DNA of 64,000 nucleotides from Leeuwenhoekiella parthenopeia (GCF_020782115.1 NZ_JAJGMW010000006.1:1-64000), one strand, 5' to 3'. Counted from the stretch's first letter, positions 54,527-62,673 are shown. Program-made: numbers and translations. The notes: a model not told the origin generated them from the letters alone.

Positions 54527-54664
54527 TGCACACAACAATGTATAACCGCAATTACGGCGGATTCGACTGCGTCCGAATCCACTCGGAATTGCTAACGTCA
54601 GTGCTAAACCGAAAATTAACGCATATTAACCCGTAACTGACGGTTATACAAACCGTTGTATGCC
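54527..54664 (+). other. attC-like site 1 (between cassettes 1 and 2)
   Basis: Layout: R'' TGCACACAAC (54527-54536), spacer AA, L'' TGTATAACCG (54539-54548), a 92-bp variable part, L' CGGTTATACA (54641-54650, exact complement of L''), spacer AACC, then the next unit's R' GTTGTATGCC (54655-54664). R'' is the exact complement of the box in front of cassette 1, as expected if the circular cassette closed there. The variable part has GGATTCG/CGAATCC and CGTCAGT/ACTGACG arms. This matches the architecture of integron attC sites, but with longer boxes than the RYYYAAC/GTTRRRY consensus. Confidence 0.75.
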
Positions 54665-54685
54665 ATATAAAACAGAAACGAAACA

Positions 54686-55954
54686 GTGAAATTAAAACGA
54701 AGGAGAAAATTAGTAACATACTTAAATATTTTAGACCAACCTGTCCGATTTAACCCATTCGTTTTCAGTCGGACTTTTTTATTATGGGCTATACTTGGAT
54801 TAATTGGAGGAATAATTGCAGGAATTTATTGGATTGGACTTGAGTTTCTGACTCATCAATTAGCTTTTTTTAATGGTTGGCAAGTAATTCCTGTAATGGC
54901 AATTTGCGGACTATTAGCAGGCTTGGTAATTCACTTCATTGGAGACCCAGGAGAAATACATTTAATCGTAAACAACATTCGGTTCAACAAAGGAAAACTT
55001 GACCCTAAAAACAATCCATCTATGGTTCTCTCCTCATTACTGTGTGTTGCGTCAGGAGGAAGCCTTGGACCCGAAGCACCATTAGTTCAAGTGACAGGCT
55101 CAACAGGAACTTGGTTAGGTAAATTATTAAGACTTAAAGGAGAAGAATTACGGTCATTAAGTATCGCAGGAATGGCTTCAGGATTCACAGCATTATTTGG
55201 TGCTCCTTTGGGTGGTAGTTTGTTTTCATTGGAAATTTTGCACCACAAACACGCAGTAGAGTATTACAAAGCTATTATTCCTGCATTTGTTGCAAGTTGT
55301 TTTAGTTACTTGGTGTTTGCATTAATCATTCATTTGGGACTTGGCCCAATATGGGACTTATCAGCTTATGAATACTCAGGTATTTTTGATTTTGGTTATG
55401 CAGTTCTATTTGCAGTAGTTGGAGCTACTTTTGGGTGGGCTTTTATTTTTTGCACCAAATTTTTTAAATCATTATTTGAGAAAAAACCAATTCCCATTTA
55501 TTTCAAAACGCTGATTGGAGGAATTTTACTTGGAGTAATTGCATTCTACTTTCCAATAACAAGATACTTTGGACATCACGAAATTAACGAACTGCTTTCA
55601 GGGAATTTCCCATTGACTTTATTGTTTGCTATTTTAATTTTCAAAATTATAGCCATTTCAATAACAGTTACATCAGGTTGGAGAGGTGGATTTATCATTC
55701 CTTTGTTTTTTGTAGGAGCAACATTAGGACTTATTATTCATCAACTTTTTCCTGTAATAAATTTGACATTAGCGATAGTTAGCTGTATGGCGGCAATTAA
55801 CGCCTGTGTAACTCGAACACCAATGAGTACAACAATTTTACTTGCAACATTGACAGGGTTTGGACATTTTATCCCAATCTTATTCGCAAGTTTAACAGGT
55901 TATTTTTTAGCACCAAGAATACCTTTTATTGGCTCACAAATGGAAAAAGAATAA
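54686..55954 (+). CDS. Cassette 2: ClC-family chloride channel/transporter
   Basis: 422 aa, GTG start at 54686 (MKLKRRRKLVTYLNILDQPV), 21 bp after the cassette box. About ten membrane segments are visible. ClC signatures: GSLGPEAPLVQ (variant of GKxGPxxH), GFTALFGAPLGGSLFSLEI and GWRGGFIIPLFF. The protein would exchange or conduct Cl- or similar anions across the inner membrane; members also export fluoride. The gene is unusually large for a cassette, yet both boxes are intact. It is visibly more AT-rich than the flanking housekeeping genes. Confidence 0.9.
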   Translation: MKLKRRRKLVTYLNILDQPVRFNPFVFSRTFLLWAILGLIGGIIAGIYWIGLEFLTHQLAFFNGWQVIPVMAICGLLAGLVIHFIGDPGEIHLIVNNIRFNKGKLDPKNNPSMVLSSLLCVASGGSLGPEAPLVQVTGSTGTWLGKLLRLKGEELRSLSIAGMASGFTALFGAPLGGSLFSLEILHHKHAVEYYKAIIPAFVASCFSYLVFALIIHLGLGPIWDLSAYEYSGIFDFGYAVLFAVVGATFGWAFIFCTKFFKSLFEKKPIPIYFKTLIGGILLGVIAFYFPITRYFGHHEINELLSGNFPLTLLFAILIFKIIAISITVTSGWRGGFIIPLFFVGATLGLIIHQLFPVINLTLAIVSCMAAINACVTRTPMSTTILLATLTGFGHFIPILFASLTGYFLAPRIPFIGSQMEKE

Positions 55955-55960
55955 AAATAC

Positions 55961-56097
55961 GGCATACAACAATGTATATAAAAAATTAGGCGGAACAGTA
56001 CTGAATTTAAGGATTTTAGCTCGTATCAAAATTTATGCTTAACCGAAAGTTTAGTGCTTCGTAATCGCCTACTTTTCATATACTAACCGTTGCCATT
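55961..56097 (+). other. attC-like site 2 (between cassettes 2 and 3)
   Basis: R'' GGCATACAAC (55961-55970) is the exact complement of the box in front of cassette 2. It is followed by AA and the arm TGTATATAAAAAATTAGGCG (55973-55992). The other arm CGCCTACTTTTCATATACTA (56066-56085) pairs with it with a few mismatches, then ACC and R' GTTGCCATT (56089-56097) start cassette 3. The site is about 137 bp. Imperfect pairing of the inner arms is typical of attC. Confidence 0.75.
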
Positions 56098-56107
56098 AAT
56101 TTTGAGA

Positions 56108-56911
56108 ATGAAAAATCTAATAATAATTTGTCTTTTGATTTCAAGTGTTACAGCTTGTAATTCTCAACAGAAAAATAACAAAGAGAAAGACCAAGAAATG
56201 TTCAATATATTCAAAAAGAAAAAACAGAATAAGGAAGAAATACTATCTCACGCAGATTACAACAAACTTTTTGACAATGACTCAATCGAAGGAATGCCGA
56301 TTACAGTAATTGATATCGGAAAACTGAAAGTACCTACTGGAAAAATTGTTGTTTGTGACCCACTTGTAACACCAGATATGCAACCTCTAAATCGAGAAGT
56401 AAAAAGTGGAGAATATCCAATCAAAATTTATGAAGTTAAAACAGAAAATTCTGGAGACAGATATGCAATAGCCCAATTGGAATTTAATAATCTACGAGCT
56501 GAAAAATGGGTATTAGCCGTTCGAGATGGAGAGGATATCAATGAATTGACTGAAGAAGGAGACTTTTTCGGATTTCCTGTTGACGCTGGATTGGGTGGTT
56601 TTTTTGACATTCAAGCTGGAGTGGAATATTTGAAATTTCAAGACGACTTTATGAAGTCAAATCCTAATGGGAATATTTATGACGACTTTTTTGCAATGGA
56701 ATTTAAGAAAAGTGCAAAAGACCAAAATGACCCAAACGACTATGGGAATTGGGTGAATTTTAAACTTCCGAATTCTGACTTAAATATCACAATGTTTCAA
56801 TCAGGTTACGGTGATGGAATGTATCCAGCATATTGGGGAATTGACAAAAATGGAGAAATAACATCATTGGTAATTGACTTTTTTGTTGTCCTTTTACCAG
56901 ATGATGAATAA
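56108..56911 (+). CDS. Cassette 3: DUF4241-like lipoprotein
   Basis: 267 aa from the ATG at 56108, 10 bp after the box; an open TTG at 56090 overlaps the box. A lipoprotein signal ends SVTAC (Cys 16). A Lys-rich stretch (NNKEKDQEMFNIFKKKKQNK) then leads into a DUF4241-type domain: IDIGKLKVPTGKIVVCDPL, SGEYPIKIYEVK and GFPVDAGLGGFFDIQAG. The function is unknown; the domain turns up in immunity-type and cassette contexts, but I do not infer a role. The box and its complement AATGGCAAC (56921-56929) bracket the gene. Confidence 0.85.
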   Translation: MKNLIIICLLISSVTACNSQQKNNKEKDQEMFNIFKKKKQNKEEILSHADYNKLFDNDSIEGMPITVIDIGKLKVPTGKIVVCDPLVTPDMQPLNREVKSGEYPIKIYEVKTENSGDRYAIAQLEFNNLRAEKWVLAVRDGEDINELTEEGDFFGFPVDAGLGGFFDIQAGVEYLKFQDDFMKSNPNGNIYDDFFAMEFKKSAKDQNDPNDYGNWVNFKLPNSDLNITMFQSGYGDGMYPAYWGIDKNGEITSLVIDFFVVLLPDDE

Positions 56912-56920
56912 TAAAAAACT

Positions 56921-56940
56921 AATGGCAACATTGGTAACCG
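56921..56940 (+). other. Half attC-like site after cassette 3
   Basis: R'' AATGGCAAC (56921-56929) complements the cassette 3 box, followed by ATTGGTAACC and then GTTGCACAAG. The arm GGTAACCG looks like an L'' box, as in site 1, but no variable part or matching L' follows. Either the transposase unit is inserted at this point or the rest of the site was lost. The junction AACC-GTTG is the same as in site 1. Confidence 0.65.
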
Positions 56941-58678
56941 TTGCACAAGTCCATAATTTCTAAAAAAATCAATCTATTTAAACTGTTTTTAAGCGGTTTT
57001 CTAGTTTTAGACCGTTGATAAACATTGGAAGTTAATGTGCGTTAGAGTTGATGTAAATGCTTGTTCTACGGTCGTTTTTACTCTAAAATACAAGCCGAGC
57101 ATCCCTGCCCCGCTTTTGGTGCGCTTTTCAATAAACTTCAGGTACTTTTTAATGTTGTAGGCAATGGCAGCAAGCTGCATACACTTGTTGGCCTGCTTTA
57201 ATCCTATGGTATTTACCTTTCTTAACCCCATAAACTGAGTCAAGGTGCCAAAAACAGGTTCTACCGTGCTTTGGCGCTTAGCTTTCATATACCGGCCCTG
57301 TGTGCTTTCTACCCGGGCTATGTTACGCTGGTATTCTGCCCGGTAATAGGTGACGCTAAACTTTTTCTCCTGAGCACTTTTACCCAGACAGCTGCTGCGT
57401 ATGGGGCAATCCATACACACATGTTTGCGGGCTCGGTATTCCTTCTTGCGGGTATCCGTTCTGTAATCGTTGAACTCCTTGGTAAACGGGATTATTTTGC
57501 CCTGTGGGCATAGGTAATGATCTTTATTTTCAACATACTCAAAGCCTTCGGGACCGCCTTTAAAGGTACCGTGAGCAGGTATAAAACTCTGGATTCTCTG
57601 ACGCTCTAAAAATGCATAGTTTTCACCGGAGCTGTAGCCCGTGTCTGCAACACAGTTCTCCCAGACCAGACCCTGCTGCCACAGACGCCGCTTTACACGC
57701 TTAACAATATCGGGAAGTTGCTGGTTATCCTTACCGTCTGCGTGATAAGCTTTAATGTCGGTGATCACATGATGACCCGTATCTACACTTAGCTGGCTCA
57801 GGTAATTGAGTTTTCTAGCCTTGCCCGGTTTCACACTAATACGAGCGTCAGGGTCAGTAGGACTATAGTGGGTTTTATTGCTGGTGTATTTACTGCCTTT
57901 GTTACCAGCGCCGGGTCGCTGGTCACTTCGGCTAGCGCTCAGCACAGGCCTGATCTTTGCTCCAACGCTTGTTGCGGGTAGTTATAGCTTTTAACTCCTG
58001 CTCATTAGCGGTTATGCTGCGCTGGTCGTTATTTGATTTATCCTCTTTGCTTTTGCGAAAAGGCTGCTCTTTATCCATCGACTGATGTGACGAACCCTGC
58101 GCAGGTGAGACTCCAGTTCTTCCTCAGGCACTTTAAGTTCCAGAGTGTCCATCGAAGCGTTGGCCTTTACCGGGGCGCTGTCAATAGCCTGGGTATGACC
58201 GCTCACCATACCTGCTTCTACACAAAGAATGAATACTTTGGTAAAAACCGATTCAAACACCTCTTCCGGGAACAACTGCCGCGTTCGGCTGATGGTAGAA
58301 TGCCAGGGTAATTCTTCATCAATATCATAGCCTATAAAATACAGGATATCAAGTCGCATACTGCAGTGCTCGATAAGCTTGCGGTCGCTGATGATGTTTT
58401 CTAAATAACCCACCAGACAGAGTTTAAAAAACACCACCGGATCAATACTCTTCTGACCACTGCTACCGTAAAAGTCCCGGGTGAGTTGATAGAGAAAATC
58501 AAGGCTCAATGCTTCCTTTAGACGCCGGTAGAAGTTGGTAACCGGTACCCGCTCACTCAACTGAAAACTGTTGAAAAGCTGCTCTTGATATACTTTCTTT
58601 CCTTGCATACCATGAAATTACAACTCAATTGTAAATTACAGGTAAACCGTATGTTAGCTTTTTGCTAACTTGTGCAAC
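56940..58678 (-). mobile_element. IS1182-type transposase unit inside or as a cassette
   Basis: The unit is bounded by inverted repeats GTTGCACAAGT (56940-56950) and ACTTGTGCAAC (58668-58678) and encodes an IS1182-like transposase on the minus strand. The same left end recurs at 59719-59855. The boundary repeats can be read as IS ends or as cassette boxes, because GTT boxes and their complements are what define all neighbouring cassettes. Just inside the right end is a hairpin GTTAGC-ttttt-GCTAAC (58653-58669). The transposase is frameshifted, so it is probably not active. Confidence 0.8.
57007..58608 (-). pseudogene. IS1182-family transposase, frameshifted
   Basis: The N-terminal part (58608 to about 58083) has the usual VVFFKLCLVGYLENIISDRKLIEH start and QAIDSAPVKANASMDTLELK. 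The C-terminal part (57945 to 57007) has GSKYTSNKTHYSPTDPDARI, CPIRSSCLGKSAQEKKF and QSTVEPVFGTLTQFMGLRKV. Near 58080 the frame shifts: the correct reading MDKEQPFRKSKEDKSNNDQ continues one frame over. Near 57925 it is interrupted again with TAG and TGA between. So at least two indels separate the halves and no intact DDE transposase can be made. Both halves still look like family members. Confidence 0.85.
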
Positions 58679-58809
58679 AGGCACAATGGCTATCAGTAAT
58701 TGCTTGTTCTCACCTACCTATGAAAATCCTCGCGGATTTTCAGTTTGGTGTGTACTTGCAAAAGTTAGTACTAACCCACGCAACTACTCATAGCCGAGAC
58801 GTTATGTGC
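58668..58809 (+). other. attC-like site after the transposase unit
   Basis: R'' ACTTGTGCAAC (58668-58678) complements the box at 56940. The spacer AGGCACAAT follows, then L'' GGCTATCAGTAATTGC (58688-58703), a variable part with a perfect hairpin GAAAATCC-tcgc-GGATTTTC (58722-58741) and the palindrome GTTAGTACTAAC, then L' GCAACTACTCATAGCC (58780-58795), which pairs with L'' at 14 of 16 positions. GAGAC and R' GTTATGTGC (58801-58809) open the next cassette. It is a complete site, which supports the transposase sitting within a cassette. Confidence 0.75.
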
Positions 58810-58846
58810 AATTAAAAAACGACACTAAAATTTAAAAGTAACAACA

Positions 58847-59092
58847 ATGACTGAAGTATTTATTACGAACTTTGAAAATCAAAATCAAGCGGACAAAGTT
58901 GCGAACTCTATTCTTAGCAACTATTCAGATATAAAAATCAACACCGACTTGAATGAAACAGAATTACCCTTTCATTGCAGACACACTATTTTGAGAATTG
59001 AAGGAGAAAATTTCAACTCTGACGAAATAAATAGCACCGTAAATAGATTACGAATTAAATGCCAAGTCTTAGAAGATAAAATCTGCTTATAA
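58847..59092 (+). CDS. Cassette 4, gene a: small ferredoxin-fold-like protein
   Basis: 81 aa starting MTEVFITNFENQNQADKVAN. The pattern of short beta strands and two helices (VFITNF ... ADKVANSILSNY ... HTILRIEG ... INSTVNRLRIKCQVLEDKI) resembles a small ferredoxin-like alpha/beta fold without metal Cys pairs. It is 38 bp after the cassette box and overlaps the next gene by one base (TAATG), so the two are translationally coupled. The function is unknown. Confidence 0.7.
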   Translation: MTEVFITNFENQNQADKVANSILSNYSDIKINTDLNETELPFHCRHTILRIEGENFNSDEINSTVNRLRIKCQVLEDKICL

Positions 59093-59697
59093 TGGCTGAG
59101 TTTTGGGAAGAGGCATTTAAAGACAAAAAAGAAATGTGGGGTTCAAAACCTGCAAAATCCACCATCTTGACAAGTGACTTTTTTGTTGAAAAGAATTTAC
59201 AAAACATTCTAATTCCAGGGATCGGATATGGTCGGAATGCTAAAACTTTCATAGATAATGGAATATCAGTAACAGGAATTGAAATTTCACAAACCGCAAT
59301 TGATTTAGCTCACGAACATTTTGACAATAACTTAACAATTCATCACGGGTCGGTAACAGAAATGCCGTTTGACGACAAATTATATGACGGAATATATTGT
59401 TACGGACTAATTTACTTATTGGATAAAGACGAAAGGAAAAAACTAATTCAAGACTGTTTTAACCAGTTGACAGAAAACGGATATATGGTTTTTACAGCTA
59501 TCACAAAAGATGCTAAAACTTACGGACAAGGAACACCGATAAGTAAAAACCGTTTTGAAATGTTTGGCGGTGTTAAAATTTTCTTCTACGACAAAGAAAC
59601 CATAGAGAAGGAATTTGGCGAATTTGGATTATTTGAAACTACGGAGGTGATTGAAAACTATCCTTTTCATTTAATAAAATGTACGAAACGGAAATAA
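59092..59697 (+). CDS. Cassette 4, gene b: class I SAM-dependent methyltransferase
   Basis: 201 aa. SAM-binding motif I is LIPGIGYGRNAKTFIDNG, the acidic residue of motif II is in TGIEIS, then DKLYDGIYCYGLIYLLDKDE and a C-terminal VFTAITKDAKTYGQG with FYDKETIEKEFGEFGL. The layout is of small Methyltransf_11/25-type enzymes acting on small molecules. The start overlaps the upstream small gene by one base. The substrate and the reason for pairing with that gene are unknown. It lies three bases before the complement box GCCCATAAC. Confidence 0.9.
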   Translation: MAEFWEEAFKDKKEMWGSKPAKSTILTSDFFVEKNLQNILIPGIGYGRNAKTFIDNGISVTGIEISQTAIDLAHEHFDNNLTIHHGSVTEMPFDDKLYDGIYCYGLIYLLDKDERKKLIQDCFNQLTENGYMVFTAITKDAKTYGQGTPISKNRFEMFGGVKIFFYDKETIEKEFGEFGLFETTEVIENYPFHLIKCTKRK

Positions 59698-59699
59698 AA

Positions 59700-59719
59700 G
59701 CCCATAACAAAGATAACCG
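59700..59719 (+). other. Half attC-like site after cassette 4
   Basis: R'' GCCCATAAC (59700-59708) complements the cassette 4 box GTTATGTGC in 8 of 9 positions, then AAAGATAACC and GCTGCACAAG. As at 56921, the L''-like GATAACCG is followed directly by the IS left end instead of a full site. Confidence 0.6.
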
Positions 59720-59855
59720 CTGCACAAGTCCATAGTTTCTAAAAAATCGATCTATTTAAACCTCCCGAATCCTCGGGATTAAGCGGTTTTCTAGTTTTAG
59801 ACCGTTGATAAACATTGGAAGTTAACGTGCGCTAGCATTGATTTAAATCCTTCTT
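59719..59855 (-). mobile_element. Decayed second copy of the IS1182-type left end
   Basis: From GCTGCACAAGTCCATAGTTTC on, the sequence matches 56940-57050: CTAAAAAATC, TCTATTTAAAC, then AAGCGGTTTTCTAGTTTTAG and ACCGTTGATAAACATTGGAA. An inserted CCCGAatccTCGGG hairpin and scattered changes show it is diverged. It covers only the non-coding end and the last codons of the transposase; the rest is gone. Confidence 0.8.
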
Positions 59856-60028
59856 TAAAAAAAAAACAGAAAGCAAAAGCCAGTTTATTATCATTCATAA
59901 CCCCAATAACTACATCCCAAAGCGTGGGGATACTGCTTTCAAAGTAACCTGAAATTACCAAGACTGCGTGTTACTCTAAAAAATACGATTTTCGAAGCTT
60001 AAATTGCTCCCTGCCTTAATCCTGTAAA

Positions 60029-60607
60029 ATGATAAAAACAGAAAATTTCGATAAAGTTGAAATTACTTCTCAGGAAGAACTGAGGTCATGGCTAATGAAA
60101 AATCACGCTCAACCTGATAGTGTTTGGCTGATCACTTATAAAAAAAATGAACCCGCTAAATACGTTACAAGGTGGGATGTGCTTGATGAATTAATCTGTT
60201 TTGGATGGATTGATGGAATCAGGCGTAAGCTGGATGCTCATAAAACGATGCAGTTAATTTCCCAAAGAAAAGTGGAGCATTGGGCAAAAACGTATAAAGA
60301 AAGGGCAGCTAAATTAATACGTGAGGGAAAAATGCACGAATCAGGATTAAAAGCTATCGAAATTTCAAAATCAAATGGACTTTGGCATTTTATGGACGAT
60401 GTTGATAATTTAGTTATTCCGGAAGACCTGCACGAGGAACTCTCAAAAAACGATGGAGCTTTAGGATTTTTCAATTCGATCAACCCTTCGAGTAAAAGAT
60501 TTGCATTAAGGTGGATTAAACTTGCTAAAACTGAAAAAACAAGAACTAATCGAATCTTGAAACTTGTTGAACTTTCGGCAAAAGGAGAAAAGTTGCCGGG
60601 AAGTTAA
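60029..60607 (+). CDS. YdeI/OmpD-associated family protein
   Basis: 192 aa. DSVWLITYKKNEPAKYVTRWDVLDELICFGWIDG is the diagnostic N-terminal block of the YdeI family. HFMDDVDNLVIPEDLHEEL and NPSSKRFALRWIKLAKTEKTRTNRI complete the typical C-terminal part. Members are linked to resistance to bacteriocins or polymyxin, but the biochemical function is unknown. It lies between two degenerate IS ends and could be a former cassette gene, although no boxes flank it. No promoter is seen in the 170-bp gap. Confidence 0.88.
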   Translation: MIKTENFDKVEITSQEELRSWLMKNHAQPDSVWLITYKKNEPAKYVTRWDVLDELICFGWIDGIRRKLDAHKTMQLISQRKVEHWAKTYKERAAKLIREGKMHESGLKAIEISKSNGLWHFMDDVDNLVIPEDLHEELSKNDGALGFFNSINPSSKRFALRWIKLAKTEKTRTNRILKLVELSAKGEKLPGS

Positions 60608-60650
60608 TAAACAAAACCTCAGCCGGCAGTACTGAGCTTTTTACAAACCC

Positions 60651-60712
60651 TTACTTCTTAGAAATCAGGCTTATTTAAACCTCCGAAAGCGCAGAATTGA
60701 GCAGCCTTTTCG
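60651..60712 (-). repeat. Degenerate third copy of the IS end
   Basis: CTTCTTAGAAATCAGGCTTATTTAAACCTCC and the following GAAAGCGC..GAGCAGCC resemble, in order, the words TTTCTAAAAAATC, ATCTATTTAAACC(TCC) and AAGCGGTTTT of the IS end. Similarity is weak but collinear. It ends a run of decayed IS sequence on the right side of the array. Confidence 0.4.
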
Positions 60713-60877
60713 TTTATGAACTGTAAATCAACTCTTCACTAACTGCTCTTATGCCTTTTTCTAATATTGTTTTGAGTTTCCAAAACATGACCCGCATTCT
60801 TTACCCATTTTGGCTGGAACGCCCTAATTTTCAAATAAAAATTTTAGCCCTATTTTAGTGCGATTAAAAGCCAAGGT

Positions 60878-61837
60878 ATGTCTGCAATGCAACCCCCGGA
60901 AACGTATAAAAAACAGGAATACAACGACTTTGGTCTGGGCGAAAAAGCCACTTCCGGCCATTACCGCGTGCTTAAAAAGGATGGTTCTTTCAATATTCAC
61001 AAAGACAATATCCCTTTTTTAGAAAGACTTAATTTTTTCCATGCTCTGGTTACCATGTCCTGGCCGCGCTTTTTGCTGCTTGTAGGCCTCACCTATTTCT
61101 GTACCAACCTCCTCTTTGCCTCGATTTATGTTGGCATCGGTACCGAAAATTTAACCGGAATAAATGGCATCACCCCATTTGAGCGTTTTACCGAAGCTTT
61201 CTTTTTCAGTGCACAAACCATAACAACTTTAGGCTATGGGCAGGTGGCTCCATTGGGTATTCTGGCCAATGTAGTTGCCGCTACAGAGTCTATGTTGGGG
61301 CTATTGGGTTTTGCTCTGGCTACCGGTCTGGTTTACGGTCGCTTCTCAAAACCGGCTGCAAAACTTAAATACAGCGAGCACGCCGTAGTTGCGCCTTACA
61401 AAGACATCAACGGCTTTATGTTTCGGGTGGCAAATCCGCACGGGAATCAATTGCTTGAGATTGAAGCCCAAGTTTCCCTCTCTATTTTGCGTGAGAATTC
61501 AAGCCTGCGCGATTTCTATGAGCTCGAACTGGAACGCTCTAAGGTGGTATTTTTACCTGCCGTCTGGACTATTGTTCATCCCATTTCAGGAGACAGCCCC
61601 TTCTTAAAATTTAAAAAGCAGGAACTCGCTATGGGTGACATCGAGATCATTGTAGTCATTAAAGCTTTTGACGAAAGCTTCTCGCAATCAGTCTATTCCC
61701 GCTCTTCGTATAAGTTTGATGAAATCAAATGGGGAGAGAAATTCGTGTATTTAATGGCTCACAAAAACGGAAGGATTTCAGTAGATCTGAGTGGCCTTAG
61801 CAGGTCTGAAACTGCAGAACTCAATACCACTTCGTAG
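60878..61837 (+). CDS. KirBac-like inward-rectifier potassium channel
   Basis: 319 aa. The N-terminal slide helix region is FLERLNFFHALVTMSWPRFL, followed by two transmembrane helices bracketing a pore loop with filter TITTLGYGQ (TLGYG in place of TIGYG/TVGYG). The C-terminal part (ANPHGNQLLEIEAQVSLSIL, FDESFSQSVYSRSSYKFDEIKWGEKF) is the IRK cytoplasmic beta sandwich. It would conduct K+ across the inner membrane. Length is near the KirBac norm. It lies to the right of the cassette array and looks native in composition. Confidence 0.92.
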   Translation: MSAMQPPETYKKQEYNDFGLGEKATSGHYRVLKKDGSFNIHKDNIPFLERLNFFHALVTMSWPRFLLLVGLTYFCTNLLFASIYVGIGTENLTGINGITPFERFTEAFFFSAQTITTLGYGQVAPLGILANVVAATESMLGLLGFALATGLVYGRFSKPAAKLKYSEHAVVAPYKDINGFMFRVANPHGNQLLEIEAQVSLSILRENSSLRDFYELELERSKVVFLPAVWTIVHPISGDSPFLKFKKQELAMGDIEIIVVIKAFDESFSQSVYSRSSYKFDEIKWGEKFVYLMAHKNGRISVDLSGLSRSETAELNTTS

Positions 61838-61944
61838 CCTGATCAAATTTCAAAATCGTAAAACTTAAGATAAAATTAAACCTATAGCATTCTAAAATTG
61901 GTATTTTCATCCGCTTAATGCTTCCGGCTGTTTAGATTGTGTCT

Positions 61945-62673
61945 ATGAGAAATTCGTTACTTCAGTTTATTTACAAATTAGGCAGGCTGCTGCGCGATAA
62001 ATTTCATCAGTACAACCCCGGTCTTCCCTACCTCATTACGATTCTTGTGGCTTTGGTCATTGTTGTTTTGTGCATCAACCTGTTTATCGAGCTTACCGAT
62101 ACGCTGGAGTCTGATACCCTAAACGCCTGGGATTCGCGCGTTACCGAATTTGTTCTCTCTTACCGTAACCCTGCACTTACCAATTATTTCATTATCGTCA
62201 CAGATATTGGCGACCTGTACGGTTACCTCTCTATTCTGGTAATCGCCACAATCTTATCGTATTTTGTTTTTAAGCAATGGAAGTATGTTTTGCAAATTGT
62301 TCTGGTACTTGCCCTGGCTTCGATCTCAAACGTGATTTTAAAACGCTTTATAGACCGCGCACGCCCCGGTATAGAACATTTGGTTACGGTAGAAACGCTA
62401 AGCTATCCCAGCGGGCACGCGATGAGCGCAATGGCGTTTTACGGCTTTCTTATCTATCTGGTTACCCGTTTTAGGATGAACACGTTTTTAAAAGCACTCT
62501 GCATTACTGCCCTGGTGCTTTTTATTCTCAGCATCGGTATCAGCCGAATTTATCTGGGTGTGCATTTTCCTTCAGACATCGCCGGTGGCTTTATCGCCGG
62601 TTTTATCTGGGTAATTTTCTGTATTCTGCTTTTTAATGTAATCGAATTATTCCGCAGGGATCCTAAAACATAA
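61945..62673 (+). CDS. PAP2-family phosphatase
   Basis: 242 aa from the ATG at 61945 (MRNSLLQFIYKLGRLLRDKF); a GTG six bases upstream is a possible alternative. The three PAP2 motifs are present: KRFIDRARPG (KxxxxxxRP), SYPSGHAMS (PSGH) and SRIYLGVHFPSD (SRxxxxxHxxxD). It is an integral membrane phosphatase for lipid phosphates, perhaps undecaprenyl diphosphate or phosphatidic acid. It follows the KirBac-like gene by about 100 bp; whether they share a transcript is unclear. Confidence 0.93.
   Translation: MRNSLLQFIYKLGRLLRDKFHQYNPGLPYLITILVALVIVVLCINLFIELTDTLESDTLNAWDSRVTEFVLSYRNPALTNYFIIVTDIGDLYGYLSILVIATILSYFVFKQWKYVLQIVLVLALASISNVILKRFIDRARPGIEHLVTVETLSYPSGHAMSAMAFYGFLIYLVTRFRMNTFLKALCITALVLFILSIGISRIYLGVHFPSDIAGGFIAGFIWVIFCILLFNVIELFRRDPKT

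Larger units (their letters stand above)
53176..59719 (+). mobile_element. Integron-like gene-cassette array with tyrosine recombinase
   Basis: A recombinase gene is followed in the same direction by five units, each with one or two genes. Each unit starts with a 9-11 bp box (GTTGTGTGCA, GTTGTATGCC, GTTGCCATT, GTTGCACAAGT, GTTATGTGC) and ends with its own reverse complement (TGCACACAAC, GGCATACAAC, AATGGCAAC, ACTTGTGCAAC, GCCCATAAC), the last matching 8 of 9. Sites between units carry inner complementary arms as in attC. The inserted genes look AT-rich, unrelated to each other and lack clear promoters. Left and right chromosomal neighbours (cydAB and a KirBac-like gene) are ordinary. The extent is inferred from the sites. 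Confidence 0.75.

Noticed and set aside
57007-58608. Two separate transposase genes
   Set aside because: The two parts are halves of one IS1182-type transposase, with the missing middle readable in another frame, so it is one frameshifted gene.
53299-59719. Classical integron with IntI and consensus attC
   Set aside because: The recombinase lacks the IntI patch, it points the same way as the cassettes, and the boxes do not follow RYYYAAC/GTTRRRY; the similarity is architectural only.
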